DNA from: Polymorphobacter fuscus
Lineage (GTDB): Bacteria > Pseudomonadota > Alphaproteobacteria > Sphingomonadales > Sphingomonadaceae
Direction of reading: 5' to 3'
Assembly (NCBI RefSeq): GCF_011927825.1
Contig: NZ_JAATJI010000001.1
Location: 2,524,001-2,588,000 of the forward strand
Length of the DNA: 64,000 nt
Part shown: positions 9,531-17,032 of the stretch, in pieces
Layout: every line of letters begins with the position of its first letter
Position numbering within the stretch: the first letter of the stretch is position 1
Position numbers and translations under genes: made by a program
The notes under the pieces: model-generated
The model's database searches: none
What the model was told of the DNA's origin: nothing
Seen by the model: the letters and a program-made list of their open reading frames with translations, nothing else

Positions 9531-10319
9531 ATGGAAGACGATGTCCTCGCCCTGCGCGCCGCCGACAGCGATGGCATGGCTCCGATCACCGGCACCATCA
9601 CCCTCGAAATCGGCGATGAAAGCGTGCCGGCGCTGCTCACCGCCTCGCTCACCCCGGCGCCGTTCGAATCGCTGCTGCCGATCTTTCGCGCCATCACCGA
9701 CGAACTGACGACACGCGGCATCGCCCGGGAGGCGGCGGCGGGGCGCAGCCTGTCGTGCCGCGCCGGTTGCGGTGCCTGCTGCCGCCAGGCGGTGCCGCTC
9801 GCCGCTGCGGAGGCGCGCGCCATCGCCGCCCTCGTCGCCGCCATGCCGGACCCGCGCCGGACGCAACTGGAAGCGCGTTTCGCCGCTGCCCGGGCGGCGC
9901 TGGCGGCGGCGGGGCTGACGACCGTCGCCGCCGACATCGCCGCGCTCGACCGCACCGAACGCGACGATTACGGCCGGCGCTATTTCCGGCTGGGTCTCGC
10001 CTGTCCGTTCCTTGAGGCCGAAAGCTGCGCCATCCACCCCGATCGCCCGCTGTCGTGCCGCGAATATCTCGTCACCTCGCCGCCACAGGCCTGTGCCGAC
10101 CCCAGCGACGCCAGCATCCGCACCGTGCCGCTCGCCGGCCGTGCCTCGGCGGCGGTGACGGCGCGCGGCAAGGCAGTCGAAGGCCATGGCACGGTGCTGA
10201 TGGTCGATGCGCTGGCCTGGGCCGCCGCCCATCCGGCGCCGGTGCCCGAACATCCCGGCATCGACCTGGCGCTGACGACGATCGCGGAGCTGCCCGGGCG
10301 GCGCGCCGATGCCGCCTGA
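9531..10319 (+). CDS. YkgJ-family cysteine cluster protein (copy 1)
   Basis: A 262-residue protein with the zinc/iron-chelating YkgJ-type cysteine cluster: SCRAGCGACCRQAVP near residue 75, then CPFLEAESCAIHPDRPLSCR near residue 160 and a further cysteine in PPQACADPS. No signal peptide or membrane segment. Family members are thought to bind metal, but their biochemical role is mostly unknown. Start placed at ATG 9531; an in-frame GTG six bases upstream is possible, and no strong ribosome site decides it. Its end overlaps the start of a paralogue by 11 bases, so the two are co-expressed. Confidence 0.82.
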   Translation: MEDDVLALRAADSDGMAPITGTITLEIGDESVPALLTASLTPAPFESLLPIFRAITDELTTRGIAREAAAGRSLSCRAGCGACCRQAVPLAAAEARAIAALVAAMPDPRRTQLEARFAAARAALAAAGLTTVAADIAALDRTERDDYGRRYFRLGLACPFLEAESCAIHPDRPLSCREYLVTSPPQACADPSDASIRTVPLAGRASAAVTARGKAVEGHGTVLMVDALAWAAAHPAPVPEHPGIDLALTTIAELPGRRADAA

Positions 10320-11100
10320 ACCATCTGCCGAACCGCTGGACCTGTCGGCAACCCTGGTCCCCGGCGCGCCGGCGGCGACCGGCAATGTCACCATAAAGCT
10401 GGGCGACGACCACATCCCGATCCGCGTCACCGTGCCGGTCGAACCGACGACGCTGGAACCCCTGCTGCCGATCTTCCAGGGGTTTCTCGGCGCGATGGTC
10501 GATCGCGCCGTGGGGCAGGCGGCCGCCGCCGGCCTGTCGGTCTCGTGCCGCGCCGGCTGCGGCGCCTGCTGCCGCCAGGCGGTGCCGATCGCGCCATCCG
10601 AAGCGCGCGACGTCGCCGCCCATGTCGCGGCGATGCCCGATGCGCGGCGCACCCAGGTGCAGGCGCGCTTCGCCGCGGCCCGGCAGGCGCTCGCCGCGGC
10701 CGGCATCGGGGATCGCGCCGCCACCTTCGACGCGGCGACGATGGAGGATCGGCTGGCGTTTGGCATGGCCTATTTCCGCGCCGGCGTCGCGTGCCCGTTC
10801 CTCGAGGACGAAAGCTGTTCGATCCACCCCGTCCGGCCGCTCGCCTGCCGCGAATATCTGGTCACCTCGCCGGCGGAGAACTGCCGCTGGCCGACGATGG
10901 ACAATGTCCGCCCGGTGCGGCTCGGCGGCAGCCTTGGCCAGGCGCTGATCGCCACCGAAGCGGTGATGGCCGGCCATGGCCGGCTGCTGCTCGTCGATGC
11001 GCTCGACTGGGCAGCGGCCAATCCGGCACCGCCGCCGGTCCACAATGGCCCGTCGCTGGTCAAGGGCGTGTTCGATGTGCTCGCCAAGCTGTCGGGGTGA
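10309..11100 (+). CDS. YkgJ-family cysteine cluster protein (copy 2)
   Basis: Paralogue of the preceding gene, 263 residues, with the same ordered cysteines: SCRAGCGACCRQAVPIAPSE near residue 78, CPFLEDESCSIHPVRPLACR near residue 160 and a cysteine in SPAENCRWPT. Similarity runs the full length, including the N-terminal beta-rich part (GDDHIPIRVTVPVEPTTLEP against GDESVPALLTASLTPAPFES in copy 1). It begins inside copy 1 and ends 39 bases before rbfA. The side-by-side arrangement suggests tandem duplication and perhaps a heterodimer, but function is not known. Confidence 0.82.
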   Translation: MPPEPSAEPLDLSATLVPGAPAATGNVTIKLGDDHIPIRVTVPVEPTTLEPLLPIFQGFLGAMVDRAVGQAAAAGLSVSCRAGCGACCRQAVPIAPSEARDVAAHVAAMPDARRTQVQARFAAARQALAAAGIGDRAATFDAATMEDRLAFGMAYFRAGVACPFLEDESCSIHPVRPLACREYLVTSPAENCRWPTMDNVRPVRLGGSLGQALIATEAVMAGHGRLLLVDALDWAAANPAPPPVHNGPSLVKGVFDVLAKLSG

Positions 11101-11139
11101 TCCTTTGCAACTTGCGCACGCACGACCTACATCGGGCCG

Positions 11140-11583
11140 ATGAAAGCCACCCCTGACGAAAAGGGCCGCTCGATCCGCCTGCAACGGATCGGTGAACAGG
11201 TCCGCCACGCCATCGCCGAAATCATCGGCCGCGGCGAATTGCGCGACGAGCTGTTGCAGCGCACGATCGTGTCGGTCAGCGAGGTCCGCGTCACCGCCGA
11301 CCTGCGCCATGCGACGGTGTTCATCAAGGCGCTGGGCGGCGGCGACGACCAGGCCGTCGTCAAGGCGCTTGCCAGCCACGCCCGCTTCCTGCGCGGCGAG
11401 GTCGCGCGCAAGATGGCGACCAAATACACGCCGGACCTGCGCTTTCGCGCCGACGAAAGCTTCGACGCCGGCGCCCGCATCGATGCCATCTTGCGCCGCC
11501 CGTCGATCGCCCGCGATCTGGAACCCGACGCCAAGCCGCGCCGCCTGTCGGACATCCGCGACGAGGAAGGCGATGACGACTGA
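11140..11583 (+). CDS. rbfA: 30S ribosome-binding factor RbfA
   Basis: RbfA is a KH-type protein needed for 16S rRNA 5' end processing and 30S maturation. 147 residues. Family features are RLQRIGEQVRHAIAEII at the N-terminus, RTIVSVSEVRVTADLRHATV in the core and the C-terminal AAFRYTPDL equivalent (KYTPDLRFRADESFDAGARI). The ATG at 11140 starts MKATPDEKGRSIRLQR. It usually sits directly between infB and truB; here infB is not upstream, and a GNAT gene plus a toxin-antitoxin pair separate it from truB. Its stop overlaps the GNAT start by 11 bases. Confidence 0.95.
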   Translation: MKATPDEKGRSIRLQRIGEQVRHAIAEIIGRGELRDELLQRTIVSVSEVRVTADLRHATVFIKALGGGDDQAVVKALASHARFLRGEVARKMATKYTPDLRFRADESFDAGARIDAILRRPSIARDLEPDAKPRRLSDIRDEEGDDD

Positions 11584-12121
11584 GCTGTACGTGCCGCTGC
11601 ACGCCGGCGACCTGCGGCTCGAACGGCTGACCGCGGCGCATCGCGAGGCGCTGCGCCAGGTCGCGGCGGCCGATGCCGATATCTGGGTGATGTACCCCTA
11701 TTCGCTGATCGGCGACCATTTCGACCCCGAATTCGACACGATGCTGCAGGGCGCGCGGCAGGTCTATGCGGTATTCGACGGCGACGCCCTGGTCGGCTGC
11801 ACCAGCTGGTACGGCCATGACGCCGCCAACCGCACGGTCGCCATCGGCGGCACCTTCCTCCACCCGGCGGTGCGCGGCAGCGGCCTCAACCTGCGGCTGA
11901 AACGCCTGATGATCGGCCACGCCCGCGCCTGCGGCATCGTCCGCATCGTGTTCGATATCGATGTCCGCAACGAACGCTCGCAGGCGGCCGTGCGCAAGCT
12001 GGGCGCGAAACAGGACGGCGTGCTGCGCCGGAACAAGATCACCTGGACCGGCCATGTCCGCGACACGGCGGTCTATTCGCTGTTGCCGGGTGAGGAATCG
12101 GCGCTGTTGCTGGGCGCCTGA
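11573..12121 (+). CDS. GNAT family N-acetyltransferase
   Basis: A 182-residue acetyltransferase of the GNAT superfamily, closest in layout to the RimJ/RimL-like N-acetyltransferases (LRLERLTAAHREAL start, GGTFLHPAVRGSGLNLRLKR for acetyl-CoA pyrophosphate binding, VRNERSQAAVRKLGAKQDGV near the end). The start is the ATG at 11573 (MTTELYVPLH), which lies 11 bases inside rbfA, so the two are probably translated from one message. The substrate could be a ribosomal protein N-terminus or a small amine; the sequence does not say. Confidence 0.88.
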   Translation: MTTELYVPLHAGDLRLERLTAAHREALRQVAAADADIWVMYPYSLIGDHFDPEFDTMLQGARQVYAVFDGDALVGCTSWYGHDAANRTVAIGGTFLHPAVRGSGLNLRLKRLMIGHARACGIVRIVFDIDVRNERSQAAVRKLGAKQDGVLRRNKITWTGHVRDTAVYSLLPGEESALLLGA

Positions 12122-12157
12122 GGTGACTTTCGCCGCGTCTTGGTGGTAAACGGCCGC

Positions 12158-12451
12158 ATGCGCCGCAGCGAAACTACCGCCAGACTTTTGGCCCATGCCG
12201 ACAGGCTCCGCGCTGCCGGGGTGGGTGCCCTGTATCTGTTCGGCTCGACGGCGCGCGACGAAGCCGGCCCTGCCAGCGACGTCGATCTCTTCTTCGATCC
12301 CGCCGATCCGCGGCTCAGCCTGTTCGGCGTCATGGCGGTCCGCGATACGGTCGAGGCCCTGCTCGGCTGCAAGGCCGATGTCATGACACGGGGGTCGTTG
12401 CACCCCTATCTGCGCCCGCGGATCGAAGCCGAAGCGCTGCGGGTCTTCTGA
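12158..12451 (+). CDS. mntA: MntA-type antitoxin nucleotidyltransferase
   Basis: A minimal nucleotidyltransferase of 97 residues. It has the full GSX10DXD signature, GSTARDEAGPASDVD (G29, S30, D41, D43), as in MntA antitoxins, which block their HepT partner by transferring AMP to a tyrosine. The start is set at ATG 12158; an upstream in-frame TTG at 12140 is less likely. The gene ends 16 bases before the HepT-like gene, and the two have the standard MntA-HepT order. The pair lies between the rbfA-GNAT unit and truB, where no such genes are normally found. Confidence 0.85.
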   Translation: MRRSETTARLLAHADRLRAAGVGALYLFGSTARDEAGPASDVDLFFDPADPRLSLFGVMAVRDTVEALLGCKADVMTRGSLHPYLRPRIEAEALRVF

Positions 12452-12467
12452 TGGCCCGCACCTTCAA

Positions 12468-12818
12468 ATGGTAAAGCGCGCCGTGCGTCTGCGGTTGCTC
12501 GATATCACAACGCAAGTCGCCGCCATCGAAGCGGCAATTGCCGGCCTGTCGCTCGCGGACTTTCGCAGCGACTGGCTGCGGCGCAGCGCCGTCGAACGCG
12601 GCATCGAAGTCATCTCCGAAGCCAGCCGCCATATCGATCCGGCACTGACGGTTCGCCACCCCGAGGTGCCGTGGCGCCGGGTTGCCGATATCGGCAATTG
12701 GCTGCGGCACGCCTATGAGCAGGTCGATCCGGCATTGATCTGGTTCATCGTGATCGACGAATTTCCCGCCCTCAAGGCTGCAATCGCCGACATGCTTGCG
12801 GCGACACCCGAGGATTGA
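12468..12818 (+). CDS. hepT: HepT-like (DUF86) toxin ribonuclease
   Basis: A 116-residue all-helical HEPN-family protein, the presumed RNase toxin of the pair with the upstream MntA. The active-site region is RRVADIGNWLRHAYEQVD. H81 and Y83 fit the HXY part of the family RX4-6HXY motif, but the usual arginine before the histidine is replaced by glycine (G76), with R80 directly before the histidine. I recall a DUF86 subfamily with GNxLRHxY, so this is probably a variant rather than a dead copy. Y83 would be the tyrosine modified by MntA. The stop codon overlaps the TTG start of truB. Confidence 0.8.
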   Translation: MVKRAVRLRLLDITTQVAAIEAAIAGLSLADFRSDWLRRSAVERGIEVISEASRHIDPALTVRHPEVPWRRVADIGNWLRHAYEQVDPALIWFIVIDEFPALKAAIADMLAATPED

Positions 12819-13717
12819 CCATCACCACCCCCCATCTCAACGGCTGGCTCATCCTCGACAAGCCGCTCGGCCTTTCATCGGCGCAGGGCGTCGCCGCCGC
12901 CAAGCGCATCCTGCGCGGCGCCGGCATCCGGCCGGACCGGATCGGCCATGGCGGCACGCTCGACCCGCTGGCCACCGGCGTGCTGCCGATCGCCATCGGG
13001 GAGGCGACCAAGCTCGCCGGGCGGATGCTCGATGCCACCAAGGGCTATGACTTCACCGTGCAATGGGGGGTCGCGACGGCGACCGAGGATGCCGAAGGCG
13101 CGGTGACCGCCACCAGCGACGTGCGCCCCGACGCCTCCGCCATTGCCGCCGTGCTGCCGCGTTTCACCGGGCCGATCGACCAGGTGCCGCCGACCTATTC
13201 GGCGCTCAAGGTCGATGGCAAGCGCGCCTATGCGCTGGCGCGCGCCGGCGAGGCGGTCGCACTGGCGACGCGCCATGTCACCATCCACAGCCTGGCGCTG
13301 CTTGCCACCACCGCCGACAGCGCGACCTTTTGCGCCAGTGTCAGCAAGGGCACCTATATCCGCAGCCTGGCGCGCGACCTGGCGCTGGCGCTCGGCACCG
13401 TCGGCCATGTCACCATGTTGCGCCGCACGAAGGCCGGCCCGTTCGCCATCGCGCAGGCGATATCGCTGGACAAATTCGAACAATCGGTGCAGGGGGCCAG
13501 CCTAGAACAGGTCATCCTGCCACTGATGGCGGGGCTGGACGACATCCCGGCTCTCGTTATCGATCCCGATCAGGCGGCGGCACTCCGACAGGGGCGCAAG
13601 CTGACGGGGCACCCCGCCAAACCCGGCACCTATCTCGCCTGCCTCGGCTCTGTTCCCGTGGCGCTTGTCGAGATCGACCACGATCAGGTCCGGGTGCTGC
13701 GCGGGTTCAACATGTAG
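12815..13717 (+). CDS. truB: tRNA pseudouridine(55) synthase TruB
   Basis: TruB makes pseudouridine 55 in the T-loop of tRNAs. 300 residues. Family hallmarks: GWLILDKPLGLSSAQGVAAA, the catalytic aspartate motif GHGGTLDPLATGVLPIAIGE, YDFTVQWGVATATEDAEG, VPPTYSALKVDGKRAYALAR and GTYIRSLARDLALALG, with a C-terminal PUA-like part. No ATG is available before the conserved N-terminus, so the start is the TTG at 12815, which overlaps the hepT stop (TTGA). Expression of this core gene may therefore be coupled to translation of the toxin gene. Confidence 0.94.
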   Translation: MTITTPHLNGWLILDKPLGLSSAQGVAAAKRILRGAGIRPDRIGHGGTLDPLATGVLPIAIGEATKLAGRMLDATKGYDFTVQWGVATATEDAEGAVTATSDVRPDASAIAAVLPRFTGPIDQVPPTYSALKVDGKRAYALARAGEAVALATRHVTIHSLALLATTADSATFCASVSKGTYIRSLARDLALALGTVGHVTMLRRTKAGPFAIAQAISLDKFEQSVQGASLEQVILPLMAGLDDIPALVIDPDQAAALRQGRKLTGHPAKPGTYLACLGSVPVALVEIDHDQVRVLRGFNM

Positions 13718-13748
13718 CCATTTTGGCTTCGCAGCATAGGAGTATCCG

Positions 13749-14018
13749 ATGTCGATTACCGCAGAACGCAAGGCCGACGTCATCAAGGGCAATGCCCGCG
13801 CCGCCAACGACACGGGTTCGCCCGAAGTCCAGGTCGCCATCCTTTCGGAGCGCATTTCCAACCTGACCGAGCATTTCAAGACCCACGCCAAGGACAATCA
13901 CAGCCGTCGCGGCCTGCTCGTCCTCGTCAACAAGCGCCGCTCGCTGCTCGACTATCTCAAGAAGATCGACCAGGCGCGCTACACCGATCTCATCACGAAG
14001 CTCGGATTGCGTAAGTAG
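13749..14018 (+). CDS. rpsO: 30S ribosomal protein S15
   Basis: Ribosomal protein S15, 89 residues, the normal length. It is a primary binder of the 16S rRNA central domain. Conserved blocks: [60 protein letters not shown] and [21 protein letters not shown] clear ribosome site (AGGAG) lies 8-9 bases before the ATG. It sits between truB and pnp as in most proteobacteria. In E. coli S15 represses its own translation; nothing here shows whether that applies. Confidence 0.98.
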   Translation: MSITAERKADVIKGNARAANDTGSPEVQVAILSERISNLTEHFKTHAKDNHSRRGLLVLVNKRRSLLDYLKKIDQARYTDLITKLGLRK

Positions 14019-14037
14019 TCTGGGCAAATAATTCCGG

Positions 14038-14059
14038 ACGGCCCCTTCTGCGGGGCCGT
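14038..14059 (+). terminator. Stem-loop between rpsO and pnp
   Basis: ACGGCCCC and GGGGCCGT form a perfect 8-bp stem around a 6-base loop, 19 bases after the rpsO stop. The following sequence TCGTCTAT is only weakly T-rich, so this may be a partial terminator or an mRNA-processing hairpin. In enterobacteria the same rpsO-pnp gap holds an attenuator and an RNase III site that controls pnp. Confidence 0.6.
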
Positions 14060-14163
14060 TCGTCTATCCGGGGCCAGCGATGGTCGCTGCCCCGGCCCGC
14101 ATTCAGCGGACCTGCAGGGCGCGGAACGGCAATAGGGCCGGGTCGCGAGACGAAAGACGAAAC

Positions 14164-16500
14164 ATGTTCAACATCCACAAACAGGAAATCGAATGGGGCG
14201 GCCGCAAGCTGACCCTCGAAACCGGTCACATCGCCCGCCAGGCCGATGGCGCCGTGCTCGCCACCTACGGCGAAACCGTTGTGCTCTGCGCCGTCACGGC
14301 CGCCAAGAGCGTCAAGGAAGGCCAGGATTTCTTCCCGCTGACCGTCCATTACCAGGAAAAATATTCGGCGGCCGGCCGCATCCCCGGCGGCTTCTTCAAG
14401 CGCGAACGCGGCGCCACCGAGCATGAGACGCTGACCAGCCGCCTCATCGATCGCCCGCTGCGCCCGCTGTTCCCCGAAGGCTTCTACAATGAAGTCCTCG
14501 TCATCGCCCAGGTCCTGTCCTACGACAGCGAGAACGAAGCCGACATCGTCGCGCTGATCGCGGCGTCGGCCGCGCTGACGCTCTCGGGCGTGCCGTTCAT
14601 GGGCCCCGTCGCCGCCGCCCGCGTCGCCTATCAGGACGGGGAATATATCCTCAACCCGACCAAGGCACAGGTCAAGGAAGGCCAGCTCGAACTGGTCTAT
14701 GCCGGCACCAGCGACGCCATCCTGATGGTCGAATCCGAAGCCAAGGAGCTTTCGGAAGAGATCATGCTCGGCGCCGTCATGCACGCGCACAACCATTCGA
14801 AGCCGGTGATCGATGCGATCATCCGCCTCGCCGAAGCCGCTGCCAAGGAACCCTGGGACCTTCACATCGAAGACAGCACCAGCACCCTTGCCAAGATCAA
14901 GGACGCCGTCGGTGATTCGATCGCCGATGCCTACAAGATCATCGCGAAAGCCGACCGCCAGTCGGCGCTGGGCAAGGCCAAGGCCACCGTCAAGGAAATG
15001 TTCGCCGGCACCGCGCCCGCCGAAGCGCTGAAGGCGTCGAAGCTGGTCAAGAAGGTCGAAGGCGCCATCGTCCGCAACGCCATCCTCAAGGACGGCATCC
15101 GCATCGACGGCCGCAACACCACGACCGTCCGCCCCATCGAAGCCATCGTCGGCTTCCTGCCGCGCACCCATGGTTCGGCGCTGTTCACCCGCGGCGAAAC
15201 CCAGGCGATCGTCACCACGACGCTCGGCACCGCCGACGCCGAACAGATGATCGATGGTCTCGATGGCCTGCGCTACGAACGCTTCATGCTGCACTACAAC
15301 TTCCCGCCCTATTCGGTCGGTGAAGTCGGTCGCTTCGGCGCCCCCAGCCGCCGCGACATCGGCCATGGCAAGCTCGCCTGGCGCGCCGTCAACGGCGTGC
15401 TGCCGACGAAGGAAGCCTTCCCCTACACGATCCGCGTCCTGTCGGACATCACCGAGTCGAACGGCTCGTCGTCGATGGCGACCGTCTGCGGCGCCAGCCT
15501 CGCGCTGATGGACGCCGGCGTGCCGCTGACGCGCCCCGTCGCCGGCATCGCCATGGGCCTGATCCTCGAAGGCAAGGACTTCGCCGTCATCAGCGATATC
15601 CTTGGTGACGAAGATCACCTGGGTGACATGGACTTCAAGGTGGCCGGCACGTCGGAAGGCATCACCGCCCTCCAGATGGACATCAAGGTCGCCGGCATCA
15701 CCGAGGAGATCATGAAGGTCGCGCTGCACCAGGCCAAGGCCGGGCGCGAGCACATCCTGGGCGAAATGGCCAAGGGCCTCGATCACACCCGCGAGGAAAT
15801 GTCGTCGCACGCGCCGCGCATCGAAACGATGCAGGTGCCCAAGGACAAGATTCGTGACGTCATCGGCACCGGCGGCAAGGTCATTCGCGAAATCGTCGCG
15901 ACGACCGGCGCCAAGGTCGATATCGATGATGACGGCACCGTCAAGATCGCCTCGTCGGACCCGGAAAAGATCGCCGCCGCCCGCAAGTGGATCGAAGGCA
16001 TCACCATGGAAGCCGAAGTCGGCAAGATCTACACCGGCAAGGTCGTGTCGATGGTCGATTTCGGCGCGTTCGTGAACTTCATGGGGGGCAAGGACGGTCT
16101 CGTCCACATCTCCGAAATCAAGAACGAGCGGGTCGCCAACGTCAAGGACGCACTGACCGAAGGCCAGCAGGTCAAGGTCAAGGTCCTCGCCGTCGACGAA
16201 CGCGGCAAGGTGCGCCTGTCGATGCGCCTCGTCGACCAGGAAACCGGTGCCGAAATCGCCGACACGCGCCCGCCGCGTGAAGGTGGCGACGACCGCGCCC
16301 CGCGTTCCGACCGTGGCCCGCGCCGCGATGGCGGTGATCGCGGTCCGCGCCGTGACGGCGGCGACCGTGGCCCGCGCCGTGACGACCGCGGCCCGCGCGC
16401 CGAAGGCGATCGCGGTCCCCGCCCCGAGCGTGCGCCGCGCGAGGATGCCCCGTCGGAAGGCGGCAGCCTGCCGGACTTCCTGACCGGCCCGCGCGACTGA
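14164..16500 (+). CDS. pnp: Polyribonucleotide nucleotidyltransferase (PNPase)
   Basis: PNPase degrades RNA 3'-5' by phosphorolysis and is part of the RNA degradosome. 778 residues. Two RNase PH cores (about 1-215 and 310-545, the second with [20 protein letters not shown]), a KH domain with the loop GTGGKV near residue 568, and an S1 domain at about 620-690 ([20 protein letters not shown]). The start is ATG 14164 ([13 protein letters not shown]). Unlike E. coli PNPase it ends in a roughly 75-residue tail rich in Arg, Gly, Asp and Pro, with DRGPRRDGG repeats. It is the last gene of the rbfA-to-pnp run and is followed by a strong terminator. Confidence 0.98.
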   Translation: MFNIHKQEIEWGGRKLTLETGHIARQADGAVLATYGETVVLCAVTAAKSVKEGQDFFPLTVHYQEKYSAAGRIPGGFFKRERGATEHETLTSRLIDRPLRPLFPEGFYNEVLVIAQVLSYDSENEADIVALIAASAALTLSGVPFMGPVAAARVAYQDGEYILNPTKAQVKEGQLELVYAGTSDAILMVESEAKELSEEIMLGAVMHAHNHSKPVIDAIIRLAEAAAKEPWDLHIEDSTSTLAKIKDAVGDSIADAYKIIAKADRQSALGKAKATVKEMFAGTAPAEALKASKLVKKVEGAIVRNAILKDGIRIDGRNTTTVRPIEAIVGFLPRTHGSALFTRGETQAIVTTTLGTADAEQMIDGLDGLRYERFMLHYNFPPYSVGEVGRFGAPSRRDIGHGKLAWRAVNGVLPTKEAFPYTIRVLSDITESNGSSSMATVCGASLALMDAGVPLTRPVAGIAMGLILEGKDFAVISDILGDEDHLGDMDFKVAGTSEGITALQMDIKVAGITEEIMKVALHQAKAGREHILGEMAKGLDHTREEMSSHAPRIETMQVPKDKIRDVIGTGGKVIREIVATTGAKVDIDDDGTVKIASSDPEKIAAARKWIEGITMEAEVGKIYTGKVVSMVDFGAFVNFMGGKDGLVHISEIKNERVANVKDALTEGQQVKVKVLAVDERGKVRLSMRLVDQETGAEIADTRPPREGGDDRAPRSDRGPRRDGGDRGPRRDGGDRGPRRDDRGPRAEGDRGPRPERAPREDAPSEGGSLPDFLTGPRD
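16300..16440 (+). repeat. Coding repeats in the PNPase C-terminal tail
   Basis: The 3' end of pnp encodes tandem imperfect copies of DRGPRRDGG and DRGPRRD, then DRGPRAEG and DRGPRPER. At DNA level the units GACCGTGGCCCGCGCCG and GATCGCGGTCCGCGCCG alternate. The product is a basic, disordered tail that could bind RNA or a degradosome partner. Confidence 0.8.
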
Positions 16501-16520
16501 CCCCCGGTCAGCCGACACGA

Positions 16521-16552
16521 AAAAGGCCGTCCCGAAAGGGGCGGCCTTTTTT
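16521..16552 (+). terminator. Rho-independent terminator after pnp
   Basis: AAAAGGCCGTCCC pairs with GGGGCGGCCTTTT around a GAAA tetraloop: 13 bp including one G-U, followed by TT. It is a textbook terminator, 20 bases after the pnp stop. The A-run on the other side makes it usable for the opposing receiver gene too, which ends at 16589. Confidence 0.93.
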
Positions 16553-16588
16553 CTATCCGGCGATGCGTCCGGGCCTGTGCCCCGGCGA

Positions 16589-16987
16589 TCAATCGTAGAA
16601 GTGCAGCGAGGCTGGCAGCCGCTGCGGACGGCCGCCGCCGAGCACCGCCGCCGCCGCGGCGATCGCGGCGGCAAGCGTGCTGTCCGTGATCGGCTTGTGC
16701 AGGCAGCCCATCGCCAGCCCGCGGCCGCTGTCGCTGGCGCAATTGCCGGTCGCGAACATCACCGGCACGCCGCGCGCCTTCAGCGCCGCAGCGACGTCGA
16801 GCCCGCTGCACCCGCGCGCCAGGTTGATATCGACCAACGCGAGGTCGGGACGGTCGGCTTCAGCCGCCGCCACTGCCGATTCGAGGTCGTCCGCCATGCC
16901 GGTCGCGTCATGGCCGGCGATTTCCAGCATGCCTTCGATTTCCATCGCGACCAGCGCTTCGTCCTCGACAATCAATACGCGCATCAT
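16589..16987 (-). CDS. Single-domain response regulator
   Basis: A 132-residue stand-alone receiver (CheY-like) with no output domain. Acidic pocket VEDEA near residue 9, phospho-acceptor aspartate in ALVDINLARG (about D53), the threonine/alanine switch region MFATGN and the conserved lysine in LHKP. It begins 45 bases after the stop of the histidine kinase on the same strand, so it is most likely its cognate phosphoacceptor. It may work as a phosphate sink, a phosphotransfer intermediate or a regulator of a partner protein. The start could be either of two adjacent ATG codons (16987 or 16984). Confidence 0.9.
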   Translation of the reverse strand: MMRVLIVEDEALVAMEIEGMLEIAGHDATGMADDLESAVAAAEADRPDLALVDINLARGCSGLDVAAALKARGVPVMFATGNCASDSGRGLAMGCLHKPITDSTLAAAIAAAAAVLGGGRPQRLPASLHFYD

Positions 16988-17032
16988 CGTCGGGCCTGTG
17001 CTTCCGTCCTGCCAATCGTCACCATCCTGCTC

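Noticed and set aside
16300..16440. CRISPR-like repeats at the end of pnp
   Set aside because: The repeats are contiguous, imperfect and in frame, without spacers; they are protein-coding.
13993..16674. Very long open frame (893 codons) on the minus strand across pnp
   Set aside because: It mirrors the codon pattern of pnp in GC-rich DNA; the translation is low-complexity Arg/Gly/Asp-rich and resembles no protein, whereas pnp has full domain support.
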